NCBI GenBank assembly: GCA_038496675.1
Contig: CM076659.1
Coordinates: forward strand, 16,748,219 to 16,812,218
DNA length: 64,000 bases
Reading direction: 5' to 3'
Source of the DNA: Rachycentron canadum
Taxonomy: Eukaryota > Chordata > Actinopteri > Carangiformes > Rachycentridae
Position 1 is the stretch's first letter; each line of letters begins with the position of its first letter. The position numbers and the translations under genes are program-made. Below the pieces are notes generated by a model. That model worked only from the letters and a program-made list of their open reading frames with translations, ran no database searches and was not told where the DNA came from. This document shows, piece after piece, positions 1-11,108 of this stretch.

Positions 1-2160
1 CACCTCCTCTTTTCGCTCTTCTCATCTTTATAGTTTAACAGAAAAAAAGGCCCCAAACTTCTTACACAGTAAGAAGTGTCAGATGAAAAATTTACCACGT
101 GTGACGTTATGTAATATTAATTGTTGTAGAAGCCGTAGAGCAAAGGGGAAAGGATTGTCTGAGGAAAGACTGGTAAACAGGTGGAGAAAATGAGATGGAA
201 AGAGGAAAATTAAAAAAAGTCAGAATGGGAAGAAATAAGACAGAGGCACAAAAAATGATGGGAAAGAAAAAGCGAAGGAGGAGAAAATATAACTGAAGGA
301 AAGGAGAAGAAAAGGAAAATAGTTCAGATGGAGAATAAAAAGCATATTTGAGGAGAAACAGAGATGTGGAAGACATGTATGAATGAATATATGATGACAA
401 ATCTATGGTGTTAGCCATAACAACCAATTTCACATTTATGCAGAAACACACACAAAGCTGTGTCTCATTTCACTTTCACCCTCTGACTAGGTGTGTTTGT
501 AAATTTTTATCTTATAAAACCTTTGATAAACATAAATAAATGTTGAATACAAGTCAGAGGTGCTGGCCTGTTCAGTAGCCCCTTACACCTCCTACACCTC
601 TGAAGATTAACTAAAAGAAAACAGACATTTCTTCTGGGAATGTGCTGCAAAGGAGAAAGACAAAGGAGAAAAACCTTGCACTCGGACTTTGACGAAAAGA
701 TTGTTGCCTGCTTCAAAAGGTTTTTCACACCTCTACTCATTAGCTGTTTTTAAGGAGGTCCACTTCAAACTGAAGGCAAATTCTACATCAATTGCAGGGT
801 TAAAGGGACAAACCCAAAGAAGTTTATACTGAAAAATCTGTCTTTCTTCTTGAGATGTCTGGGCCCATGAATTTTGTTTATTTAAGTAATAGGTAGTTAG
901 CCAAGGGCAGACTGTGCTGCTGGACAATTGAGCCAATAAGTAACAGACAAAGAAAACTGCAGCTGAATCTGAATCAATTGGTATGTGCCGTTATTGAGTG
1001 GACCATAACGTGCAGTTACTTGGCCAGATAGATGTGGGAAGAACCGTTTTAATTTGATTGGCTTTGATCTTCTTAATATTTTGACACATCCCTACCTTGT
1101 AGCCAATTAAATTTGGTCTATGTGGGTTTGCCCCACCCCCTTTCTTATCGCTGATGTCAGTCAATCAGACACTCAACATCAGAACATGATGAAATGGATG
1201 AAATGTGACCTAACCTTTGACTGTGTTGACAGTGTGTATAAAACATCGATAAAAAACATGCTATGAGACAAGACTAGGTGAAGCAGTGACATGGGTGAAC
1301 ATGGGTCCAATGAGACGGACAGGCAGAGATGAGGGAAACAGCAAAACAGTGCCAGAGTCAGACCCACAGCCCTGAGTCTGATCCAGCACCGCTACTAGAG
1401 TCAGGGCCGGCACAGCCATCAGAGCCCAGGCAAAGCACCAGTGACCTAGTGAACTTGATGATGATAAGGCCTCTGGTACACAAGTTATACATCACAAGTG
1501 AGGTAGCTAACAGTTACATTTGTATAAATGAGACATTAATATGATGGCTGACTGACTTTTGTTTCATTAACTCAGAGACTAACTACTAGTTAGATCTTTT
1601 TTTCTGCGTTTGATGAAACAAAAACTGCTAGATTATAAATCTTGGCCCTGTATTTCTCAACCTGCTGTAGCTACTGTCTACATGAAATTAGCCTGTTGCT
1701 ACAAAGACTACTGCTGTAGAGGTAGAATTAGTGATTTCGAGGCCCAAGATAAACTTTCATAATGGGAATATCTCAAAACCTTTCACCTTTAAATAAAATT
1801 TTAACACAGTAAAAATACCATCCTTACAACTACTTGGCTTGTATGTTGTATGAACACTATAACTGATTTGTTACAGGATCATAATCAGTAGTGATTACTT
1901 GAGGAGAGCAAGATAGGTGTGTATAATGTTTTTGAAAATTTAGCTGGACAGCAAATACAGATCTGGAATAATGTTGTGACCAAACCTCTGCCCTTGAGGC
2001 TGGACCTGACATTACATAATTTTATTTCCTGGTTTTTCTAACCAGATTAGCTTTCCATTTTTAGGCCAGCTGGACACATGTAGATAAATGACATTACATT
2101 ACATTACAAACTTTATGTTTCATAAGACTATTATATCAATCTCACAATACTTAGGAAATG
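1..2160. other. Non-coding stretch with a purine-rich tract
   Basis: No gene can be supported here. Positions 140-340 are strongly purine-rich on the + strand (A/G runs with few pyrimidines). The remainder is ordinary AT-rich single-copy-looking DNA. A short ATTAC tandem (about three units) lies at 2091-2107. Open frames on both strands are short, lack family similarity that I can see, and in the purine tract simply reflect biased composition. Confidence 0.6.
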
Positions 2161-2274
2161 TATTCACAACCAGTAAAGCTCAAAGCTAAATTGCTCCCAC
2201 ACCAGACACCAGAAAGCATTTTGGGAAATGAAGGCAATCATCAATCTTGAAATTAAAATGTAGGGGGGGTGATA

Positions 2275-2764
2275 AAGATGAGAGGGAATTGGTACAGAGC
2301 CTTTTACCAGGAGGAGTAAAAGGAGGAGAAAGGAATAAGAAAAAAATATGAAATTCAATTGAACTTCAACACTGGTCTTGAGGGAGGGAGCAGAGACAAA
2401 ACGTGGAGAAATAGAAAAGTACAGGAGTGTGAGGACGAAGAGGAAGAAAGCTAGAGAGACAAAAAAAAAAAAAGAAAACTGAAGAAGAGATTTGTGTATG
2501 TGAGAGAGAGAGAGAAGGGAGTGTTATTATTTGACCGCAAGAGAGGAAATGGGAAGAAAATGGGAAGAAAGCGGAGAATAAAATAAGATTAAAATGGAAA
2601 TGCGTTAGGTGAGGTGAGCAGAAGAAGGTGGGAGGCAGGAGACAGAAGGAGGGGGGAGTTGAGGATTAAGTGACAGGAAAAGAAATGCAGAGAAGCAGAA
2701 ACCGAAAAAAAAGAAGTGTCAGGCAGCAGAAAAGGGAACTAATGAGACAGACAAAGAAAGAAAC

Positions 2765-2805
<41 letters not shown>

Positions 2806-2890
2806 AGAAAACCATATGGACACCTGCAGAGAAGAAAGAAAGGATGAGAAAAAAGAATCAGGGAAAAAAGGGAATCATTCAGTCATAACA
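2275..2890. repeat. Long purine-rich tract with (AG)n core
   Basis: About 600 bp in which the + strand is dominated by A and G, with repeated words such as gaagaaa, gagaga and ggaagaaaa. It contains an A13 run near 2461 and a pure (AG)16 array at 2769-2800. Such one-sided purine tracts can form triplex DNA, but that is inference. A 72-codon open frame across 2670-2888, rich in Arg, Lys and Glu, is a by-product of the composition and I do not regard it as a gene. Confidence 0.75.
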
Positions 2891-5864
2891 TTAGCAAGAT
2901 AAAAGCATGAAAGAACAGGTAACCTACACAGAAGTCTTATAGAAATCACAGCATTGTGAATTATATTTAAAGAAATTCCTTTTGCATTAAGGGTTTTTTT
3001 TTTTTAAATTGGTGCTATTCTGAAACTTCCACGCCTTTCTGAACAAATGAGTAAAAACAGTTTGAGAGATCAGACTTTTTGGTTTTATTAGGGCCATTAA
3101 CAAAGCAGATAAAAACTGGCAGACAGTGATGCAGAGAAGGGGAGAGAGAAACAGGAGACCTTAAGTATGTTTAGGCTTATTAAATCTACAAGTCTTTGCT
3201 TGTGCGTTTTGCTCTTAGTTGCAATCTTTGGCCAGTGAAAGCCTGTATTTCTCCAACTTTAACAAATCTTTTACTTTCATGACAGGGCTGACACCAGCAC
3301 AAGAGTTTACCCATTGTCAACATGAAAATGATACCTTCTGCTTTCTCCTGTCTCATCTTACACTCTTCAATAAAGAGGCTATTCTCAAACATAAAATGTC
3401 ATAGATATAGCAGTCAGTGCAAAACTGCTGCACATGTGCCTTTTCTGAGCTTGTCTGGGATATGAATATCACCATGAAATGTAGACCTCTGTATGTACTG
3501 TTCCCCCTGCACTTATACACAGAACCAGAACTTAAATACCCATTTATTTGTCTCTCTGTAAATACGATACATTTTCATGCCATCTCTATCTGCAGTATCC
3601 TGGGTAAACATTTTAAAATGCCCAAGTGGCCTGGCATTTTTACTTAGACATACCCTGTACTGGCCACCCTGTAACCTGCTACTTCAATATGCAGGATTCC
3701 TTTATAGTATAACTTAGAGTAAAGCTTGACATTCAAGTAAATTGATTTTAACCTCACTAGAACCTCACAGTGCTACTTTCCCTCAGGACATCTGTTCATT
3801 ATCTACTGGCTTCTCTTAATGTCAGACACACTGTGTCATCTTGATCAGTGGTAAAGGGAGGGAGGCCAAATAGAAAAAAAACTCAAGACAGCATCACACT
3901 TTCACCTGCAGTGATGATGAGCGAGTCATGACCAAGATAATTCACGATTACTCACTCTGTCTTACACTGAAGCGACACAGTGAGACAGTGCTTGGGTTCA
4001 TATGCAAGGTCTTACTTATTATAGTCACATCACAGTCTGGTTTAGTTTAGTTAACAACATACAACACAAAGATTATTTACATTTAAAAACTGCTCATACC
4101 TGTCAATGAGTTTTTTGCAAAATACAATAAATGCAATATGACCAATTCACTATCCAAGCATTATTATGTAAAAAATAAAAAAATATAGGGAAAATATTAG
4201 GAAATTGTGCATATTTGCTAGTTAGCATAGCACAAAAGCTAAGTGTACAAATGTAAACATGTGCACACCTCTGGGCAAAGAAATGTACTTATCTAAAAAT
4301 AGTCACAGATCAGTGGACATCCTGCAGAGTAAATCTGCAGTCAGTCATGTTACAGTCTTTCGTGTAATCTGTGGTGTTTGCTGTGCACAAAGCCCATTTT
4401 CCCCCTGCATGTAGTCGATGAGGCAGCACCTCCTCCCAGGCAGCGTAAGTACCCTGGTAAACCTGCGCCAAGTCTTAAAGATAGACTTGAAGGATAATCA
4501 ACCCATGCCTTGTTTCATAACCAAGCTTCATAGCTTTTTTTACTACTAATCTTTGTCAACAAGAAATGCATAATAACTTATCTGTAATGAAACATAAATG
4601 CAAAAAAGCTGTTTCGTTGTTTGATGAAGGGCTGTACACTGCAAGCTGGTGATGGCTTCTTATTCAGTGTCTAACTCAAGGCACATTTTATGTTTTAACT
4701 ACACGAGAAAACTATCTGAGAGACACAGGCATGAAATAATGAAATATAACATACTGAGCATTTGTACAAAATATATACAATTTTTAGTGTCAACAGAAAT
4801 CTAAATCAGCAAGTTGTTTTTATCCACATCAAATGTAGTAGTACATAGTAAGTGAAATCATAAGCTGGCACAGCACCTGAACACCCTACAGTCATGTGGC
4901 AGTGAGAAACGTGTTTTCTAAATGACCATCATTCCATTATTCATTTAACCAGCATTCTCCACTTATTACACTTGTTGAATAATGTAAGTTCATAAATAAT
5001 TTACTATGAGATAAAAATGGCTCCAGTTTTAACTGTGGGCTCACAATTAGTTCATAGTGAAAAATCAGTGAGAGAGACAACACAAGACATGAGAGTACAA
5101 AACTTTGTATCTATTTTCAGAAAATTAGTCAAATAAATGTTTAATTATGCAAAAATAAGGTTGTAATTTAGATTGGTTTTCAATGACAAAGATGGAGACA
5201 ATGTAAGAGACAAAGGATGAGAGAGAACTATCTTGGGAGGAAATCTGGATGAATGAATTACCTGAAAACTTTCCTAATAATTTCATAATTTGCTGGTATT
5301 TAGCTTTAAACCAGGTTGAACCAGGTAAACGAGTTTATGAAAAGACATTAATATCATGAGTTTCTGAGAAGGACAAAATGTCACATGTAATATATTAATG
5401 GTAACTGAATTGACAATTAAATTAATTTGCTGCTGAGATCACTGTGATAAAGATAAAGACTTAAAGATGAGCCAAGGCACCTCAAAATATAACCTGATGG
5501 ACTACCCTTTGTCTTGTGGGATCTCATGATTTTGAAACTTTCGTCAACCTCCGTCATGTTAAATACATCACTCTTCATCACAGATAATGTAGAAAACAAC
5601 ACATAGCAAAACATATTATATTTTAGTTTTCAGTATAGATAGAAGCTTTTATTTTGAAATTTGAGCTCAAATGTTAAATCTGTAATATTCTTTCTGAAAA
5701 TATTTCTCTTGAAATTGTTCTTGTTCTTTTCTTATTCTTCATATGGGATAATAAGTGAGCTTTCCTTCTAATGTATTTGACACTCAGTTGTATCTCTCTT
5801 TTAACACCAGTGATTCTTATCAAACCATCTACTAAATGACTGCATCCTTGACCTTAAATGCTGG
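2891..5864. other. Non-coding stretch, nothing firm
   Basis: No gene, RNA gene or complete mobile element is visible. A T-run sits near 2994-3005. The stretch 4205-4260, with gctagttagcatag, resembles the tail of the dispersed fish repeat listed at 7610 and 20020, but it is too short to call. The remainder is AT-rich with no long repeats. Confidence 0.5.
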
Positions 5865-6500
5865 TTGAGTGTGTATTGTTCTTTCATTTCCTCTCATTTG
5901 GAGTACAGTAACTCAATGAATGTATATGGTAACAGAGTCTATATAAATTACAGCTTGCCCAAAATGCAGCAGACAGTTTTCAAACGAAAACCAAAAAAGA
6001 GCTCACATTACTCCAATTTTAATTTCTGTTCAGTGGCCTTCAATACATTTTAGAATTGAATTTAAAATTTTACTCTCATCGTAGTAGTAAGATTTACTCT
6101 CATCTTACTACTACTACTAAGGCCCATTCTGTACTTTCACTTGAAGACATCTCAGATCTACTGACACTGTACCTGCAGTTGCAATGCGAGGTCCTCAGCC
6201 AAAACTCTATCAGCCTTTCCACCATTTCAGCAAGTTAATAATAACCAGGCCTTTTCTGTTTGGGCCCTGACTCTTTGGAACAGCTTTCCTGAGTAGATTA
6301 GAGAAGTCAGCTCCTTATTTAAATCCCTGTTAGACATATCTTTAAAGGTGTTGGGATGTGCTTTCACTTTTACTTATTATTTTAATAATTTCATAATGTT
6401 GTATTGATCAAACTGTTTGCCAGCTTTTAATTATCAGTGCATTATTTGTTTTCTATTTCTGTTTCCATCAGTGGAATAACCTCTTGTTTTTGTGATGACA
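5865..6500 (+). pseudogene. Decayed LINE reverse-transcriptase ORF2 3' end (L2-clade-like)
   Basis: This is the C-terminal end of a non-LTR retrotransposon ORF2, the reverse transcriptase that copies the element RNA at its target. Seen directly: conceptual pieces in changing frames, including SLPKMQQTVF at about 5953, KKSSHYSNFNF at about 5991, SDLLTLYLQLQ at about 6153, and AFSVWALTLWNSFPE from 6249 followed by an in-frame stop and then SSLFKSLLDISLKV. Known of the family: L2/CR1-type LINEs end ORF2 with a region containing QNAA, HITP, SDLL and the motif AFS-AP-LWN-LP followed by FK-LL. The order of the pieces matches. The relic carries several frameshifts and stops, lacks the catalytic polymerase part and is dead. 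An AT-rich tail follows to about 6500. An 11-bp inverted repeat, gtagtagtaag/cttactactac, lies inside at 6081-6114. I am confident of a LINE and less sure of the clade. Confidence 0.82.
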
Positions 6501-7609
6501 TGATTAATTAAAACATTTGAAAATCAACAGTAACATGAATTAGACAGTAACATGACCTAGACTAGGTCATTTTACTTCAGTTGAACTGTGTTTCCACAGA
6601 AGACTTATTATAGTACACACAAGCAGAGAGAGAGGAACACAAACACTGTTAACACTCTCATACTAAAACACTCATAACAAGACACAACAACACTGTATGT
6701 AAGTGATATATTTTTAATATACATAGTTGTGACCAAACCAGCTCAATACTGAAAACAGAGGGGAGCCATCCTTTCACATACAGTAGCATCTCTTTGAACG
6801 TCCTATTTGTGATGCATGTCTTAAATCCAACAGATAATGGCGTCTGGTCTGCAGGAGAGAACATTTTACAGTAATTATCATCTTTCTTTAGTAGAAACAC
6901 TTTCCACCAACAAACAGTAGTGCTTTCTCCTCAGAAGACATACTCTTTAGATAAAACATTGTCCTTTTCTCAAAACAGAACAGCTCTTTGAAGCTGGCCC
7001 AAAGTAGTAATGTACAAGAATGAGGGTTTAAAGCTGTGGAGATTTTTCAAAGTAATTGGTCTCTGTAGCACCTTTATGATCATTTTAGTTTGGGCTCATA
7101 TTGAATTGAAACCTAACAATCTGACTGCGGATTTAAAGTGTGAATTAATCAAAACAGCTTTGTTATAGGAGGGATAAGAAAGATCACTGACCTCATCAGT
7201 GCTACAGATACATATAGAAGGTGAAGATTTTACTACTTCTCATTCACTGATGTGTTGAAATAGTACTGTAATCTTCCACTATAGATTCCATTACAGCCTG
7301 TGTTCCTCCTGACAGGAGGAAGATTGGATCTTTGAGAGGTGAGGTACAAGTAAAAAAAAAACTTTAAAAAAAACAACCACCCTCCAGCAAAACAAATCAA
7401 ATGTGAGTTGAACTTAGCCTCCCTTTGGCAATGTCAGTCTGTTGGCCGACCAGTTGTCCCGCCATTTTGGCCCAAAGTGAATTATCTTGATTATCTAACA
7501 ACTCAACAATAGAGATTTATGGTGTCCAGACAATGAAGGAGTAATGACTTTGGTAATCCACTTGACTTGTGAGAGAGCAACAAAAGCAGGTTTCCCCTTA
7601 ACCTTTGAA
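6501..7609. other. Non-coding stretch
   Basis: No gene is supportable. It holds an everted AGGTCA-type motif pair at 6553-6569 (see findings) and an 8-bp inverted repeat, ttcctcct-gac-aggaggaa, at 7303-7321. Short A-runs lie near 7350-7372. Confidence 0.5.
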
Positions 7610-7900
7610 ATGTCTCCACACTGATGAATTGGCACTTTTCATTTAATTTAAAAAATGTGTCTACTTCCAGGGTTTATAACCAAATACTTAAAATACATAA
7701 ATTGACATTCCCATCTAATAATAATGGTGATAATTGGTAAATATTATCATGCTAAAACAGTCAATTAATATGACTTAACATGACAAAAATTATAGCTGGC
7801 AAACATCAGCAAGCATTGAGAAAACATAGCATGTTATTGGTTAGCATAAAATAGAGCCACACAATTATTCATGGCTGTTGACTCTTGATTTACCTCAAAG
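7610..7900. repeat. Fragment of a dispersed teleost repeat
   Basis: The stretch with ataaccaaatacttaaaat, ttgacattcccatc, gcaaacatcagca and gctgttgactcttg is recognisable to me as the distal part of an abundant fish dispersed repeat. The proximal part of the same type of element appears at 20020-20260. The copy is heavily diverged with no coding capacity. The family name is not certain, and a search of a fish repeat library would decide it. Confidence 0.55.
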
Positions 7901-8146
7901 GACAGGATTAAAATCAGAAATGATCTCCATCATCACCACAAATAATTTCATATCTTAAGGTAATATCAGTGCAGAGGGAGGCCACTCATCATATCTGTTT
8001 CTCTGTGTATCGGCTTCATTCAAACTGTCAGCATCATAATTGAGAGGATAGGATAAGAATTAACTAGCATCTCATCTGACAAACTAATCTTCCTTCCCAG
8101 CAGCAGAAGTGTGATCCTCAATAGCCTGTAATGTAGGCAGGGAAAT

Positions 8147-8147
<1 letters not shown>

Positions 8148-8224
<77 letters not shown>
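8148..8224. repeat. (AC)n microsatellite, 77 bp
   Basis: Perfect AC/GT dinucleotide array of about 38 units. The poly-Cys/Val and poly-His/Thr open frames crossing it are artefacts of the repeat. Confidence 0.98.
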
Positions 8225-8225
<1 letters not shown>

Positions 8226-10222
8226 CTCTAGCATAGCCACTGGGTCTAACTTTACAGGAAAGCTCAACTTGTGATGTTGCATTACATAACCCCCCCTCCC
8301 CCCTCCATTTCCTCTCATCTGCAGCTTGACTGTTTTTGACCCTTAAGCAATTCTGCGGCACTCAGCTCCGATAGTTATCCCTGCCTGCTGCAAAAACCCT
8401 CTAAGGGATTGCAAATCTGCCACATGAAAACGTATCACACTGTCTTCTCTAAAATATGGATGGCAGTATGTGCAAGCAAAGATTTGCTCTGATAACTAAC
8501 TAATAACTAATCTTCTGCAAATTAAGATAAGTGCATTATTTCAACCTTAAAATGGTATGGCTCCTTCCTCTTCTTCATTTTCTTCTTCTTCTTAATGCAC
8601 CTTCCCATAAAAGCAGAATATATAGAGGAAGGTTTTGAAAGCCTTTTCTTGGCAGCTATGTTGAGCTTCGCTTGAGGAAGTATAAAGCCTTCACCCTAGA
8701 GTACACCGGCACATCAGGGTCGATGGTGAGTTCTGTGCATTTAATTATCCAAAATGAAAACCTTCAAAGAAATGTAGGAACTGTAGGATAATTCCCCACA
8801 TAATACTCCTTCTGTTTGAAGCAGGCTTTGGGGAAAAGAAAGGGGATGAGGTGACATCAAGAATCGGAAGATGTAATATAAAAAAATGAACAAGAAAGTG
8901 ACATAATGGAGAAACAAATAGAAAAAGAAAAAAAAAAGAGGCACAAACGTCCAGTGATGCAAAAGGTCATCCAACAAGTATGAAAATGCCATCAATGGGA
9001 CACAACCAAGATAGGGGCCTTGGTATGATGTCTCCCTGGTTGTAAATTAGTTTGGACTCTTTATGTTTCCTGTTTTATTTTGAAGTCGCTTTCCCTGTAT
9101 GTCTGTTGTTGGTTATTACTTCCTGTCTTGGTCCCGTTTCCCTCCAATTTGCCGCCCTAATGTGCTTCACCTGTGTTCAATCACCCTTGCCTCCCTTGTG
9201 TGTATTTAGTAATTTTGCCTGCTTTACTTCTGTTTCCACGTGGGAAGTTGTGTCACCTTTGATTTAAAGAAAGAAATTTTATTTATTGAGAAATTTAATT
9301 TAAAAGCTAATTACTCATTTAGTCTGGCATCGCCAATAAAACAGGTGGGCACTCAGAGCCTTGCTTGGGGGCACCTGTGTATCAGAAAACATCTTTAATT
9401 ATGTTTTGCCATCTCATAGTAAACGGTGTAATAAGTAAACCAATGCCTGCAGTGGGATCCAGGCTGAGGAGAGTTAGCGGGGCTTGACCTTAGTGGAACT
9501 GTGCAGAGCTAAGGGCATCACAGCCCAACACTGAAGTTACTTTGAACTCCTGTAACTTTAATTCTCTTTGACATGGAGAGATGTAGCTTTGAGCCTCAAC
9601 ATGTACACTACAATTAAGATCAGTGAATCACAACCACCATAAAATAATCCTGTTATCCTCTCTCTCTCTCTGTCAGTCCGTCTGTCTGTTAGCCTGGCTG
9701 GAAGCACTGGTCTCCCCCACTCAAGGTCAGGGACAATGAAAGGTCATCGGACCACCAGCAACATTTTCAGATCATGGAGACCAGTAATGTACTTTTACCA
9801 AGAAGGAGGAGTAAGTGCGAATTACACATTTTGTTTATGAGGTACAAAGCGTAATGAAGGGAAACTGGAAACTCTTGGCAGGACAGACAGCTTATTCTGC
9901 CAAATGTGAACAAGTTTATATTACTACTCCTCCGGCAGGGACTTGTAACGTCTGGATTTGAATCTGATTTGTGTTTTTTGCTGGAAGTGTCACCCCCTTT
10001 GCGAAAATGATGTGAAACAGCAACTTTCAAGGAAAAGGTTGACTGAGCATGCATATTCTTTTTTAGCAACACTGTCCTTTATATTGATAAGGATCCTCAG
10101 CTTTGCATGTGGAAGCTACCCTCAATCACCCCAGTCTGATTTGTTAAAGACCAGGTATCAAGTATCACTCATGAAAAACTATATGCAACACTTCTTGTGA
10201 ACTTGACAAGTCTATTGTTCTT
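8225..10222. other. Non-coding stretch with a possible repeat fragment
   Basis: No gene is supported. Positions 9040-9250 (ttcctgttttattttgaag, acttcctgtcttggtcc) resemble the non-coding tail of a common fish retroelement-derived repeat that is also suggested at 29140-29770. A short TCTC run lies at 9657-9670. The 9320-9540 part is less AT-biased and looks single-copy. I see no readable protein similarity on either strand. Confidence 0.45.
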
Positions 10223-10293
10223 GTTTGACCATTTTTATAGATACCATTTTAGGTATCTATAAAAATGTGCTTTAAAAAGAGCTGTGGTCAAAC
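10223..10293. repeat. Nested inverted repeat (hairpin)
   Basis: A perfect 16-bp stem, catttttatagatacc at 10230-10245 pairing with ggtatctataaaaatg at 10252-10267, encloses a 6-nt loop. An outer 8-bp pair, gtttgacc at 10223-10230 and ggtcaaac at 10286-10293, flanks it. It is AT-rich and has no known identity. It could be the core of a small palindromic transposon remnant or a transcribed hairpin. Confidence 0.85.
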
Positions 10294-10741
10294 GCTCCAA
10301 GCCTTGAACACTTGAAAATGGAGAACGGTCAATGTATTCTCTGTTTAACTTTTAGAAATTTTGCTTAATGACATGTTTCTATAAATGTCAGCTTTCTTAC
10401 ACAAGAGTAAATTACTGACAGTTAAATTAAGTGCATCTTTTTTCTTTCTTTGTTTTCTTTCTAGCAGACGGAGAAAAAGTTTTGCAAAGTGTTGTTTGTT
10501 TGTGGAAGGACGACTGGACTCTGTTGAAGATCCTCATCAGTTTCCCTCTAATCAGATCCATTTGATTATTTTAGATGTCATTTTCCAAACTTCAGACCAT
10601 CCCGCAGTAGACACCACAGCAACATAAGCATCATAATGCTGACCCAAAATATTCTTCACTCTCTGCTCTCCGATGCCTCATACTGGTTTGATAATTTATC
10701 ACAAAATGAGTGACAGTTGCTTCATTTTTAATCACATCATC

Positions 10742-11096
10742 ATGTTACAAAAAACATTTGCAAAAGTTTGGTAGTAGGCCCTGCACGTCATAGACAGGAT
10801 GTGTTGAAGCTGGTTGTGGTATAAAGTGTTTTCACAGTGCTTTTCCAAAAAATGTAAAATGTCTTCAAGGTAGTGTATAAAATCCAAAGGGAATCTAAAA
10901 GAGTCAAAAGTGTCCATTCCATCTTCTTCCAGAGAAGCCAGTGTTCTCCGGGCTTGTGTCCGAGATGTGTGTGTGTTGACAATTATGTAGGCGGGAAGTC
11001 TGAGAGATGGCCTTAGTGAAGGCAGTTGGTCAGAAGCCCACATTCTGCAAAAAGCAGTAATTGACACATGAAACTTTCCATTTGATGGTAATTCAT
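10742..11096 (-). pseudogene. Broken adenain-type cysteine protease gene of a Polinton/Maverick-like element
   Basis: In Polintons, adintoviruses and adenoviruses this protease (adenain, C5-type fold) matures virion proteins. Seen on the minus strand, in two alternating frames: an ATG at 11096-11094; ASDQLPSLRP and AYIIVNTHTS at about 10965-11035; KPGEHW in a shifted frame at 10938-10955, carrying the His of the G-x-H-W motif; FDSFRFPLDF at about 10880-10908; and SMTCRAYY with the candidate catalytic Cys codon at 10783-10785. Known of the family: the order is a LP--P-YIVNT block, the catalytic His in GxHW, an acidic residue near FDS-G-P, then Cys in S-x-x-C-G. Here the Gly after Cys is Arg, and at least two frameshifts break the gene. 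One frame stays open over about 145 codons (10732-11166), but it runs across the frameshifts and into the upstream gene, so it is not an intact protein. The gene begins about 12 bp after the stop of the upstream virion-protein relic on the same strand. Confidence 0.68.
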
Positions 11097-11108
11097 TTTT
11101 CTTCTTTA

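Noticed and set aside
2670..2888. Arg/Lys/Glu-rich open frame
   Set aside because: It is produced by the purine-rich tract and the (AG)n array.
8020..8361. Poly-Cys/Val and poly-His/Thr proteins across CA arrays (also at 21100, 26949, 32585, 39696, 46821, 47157, 56314 and 59537)
   Set aside because: Dinucleotide arrays are open in several frames by construction.
8570..8740. A promoter with TATA (gaatatatagagg) and first exon ending at atggtgag
   Set aside because: TATA-like strings are common in this AT-rich DNA. The following ATG frame stops after a few codons and there is no other support.
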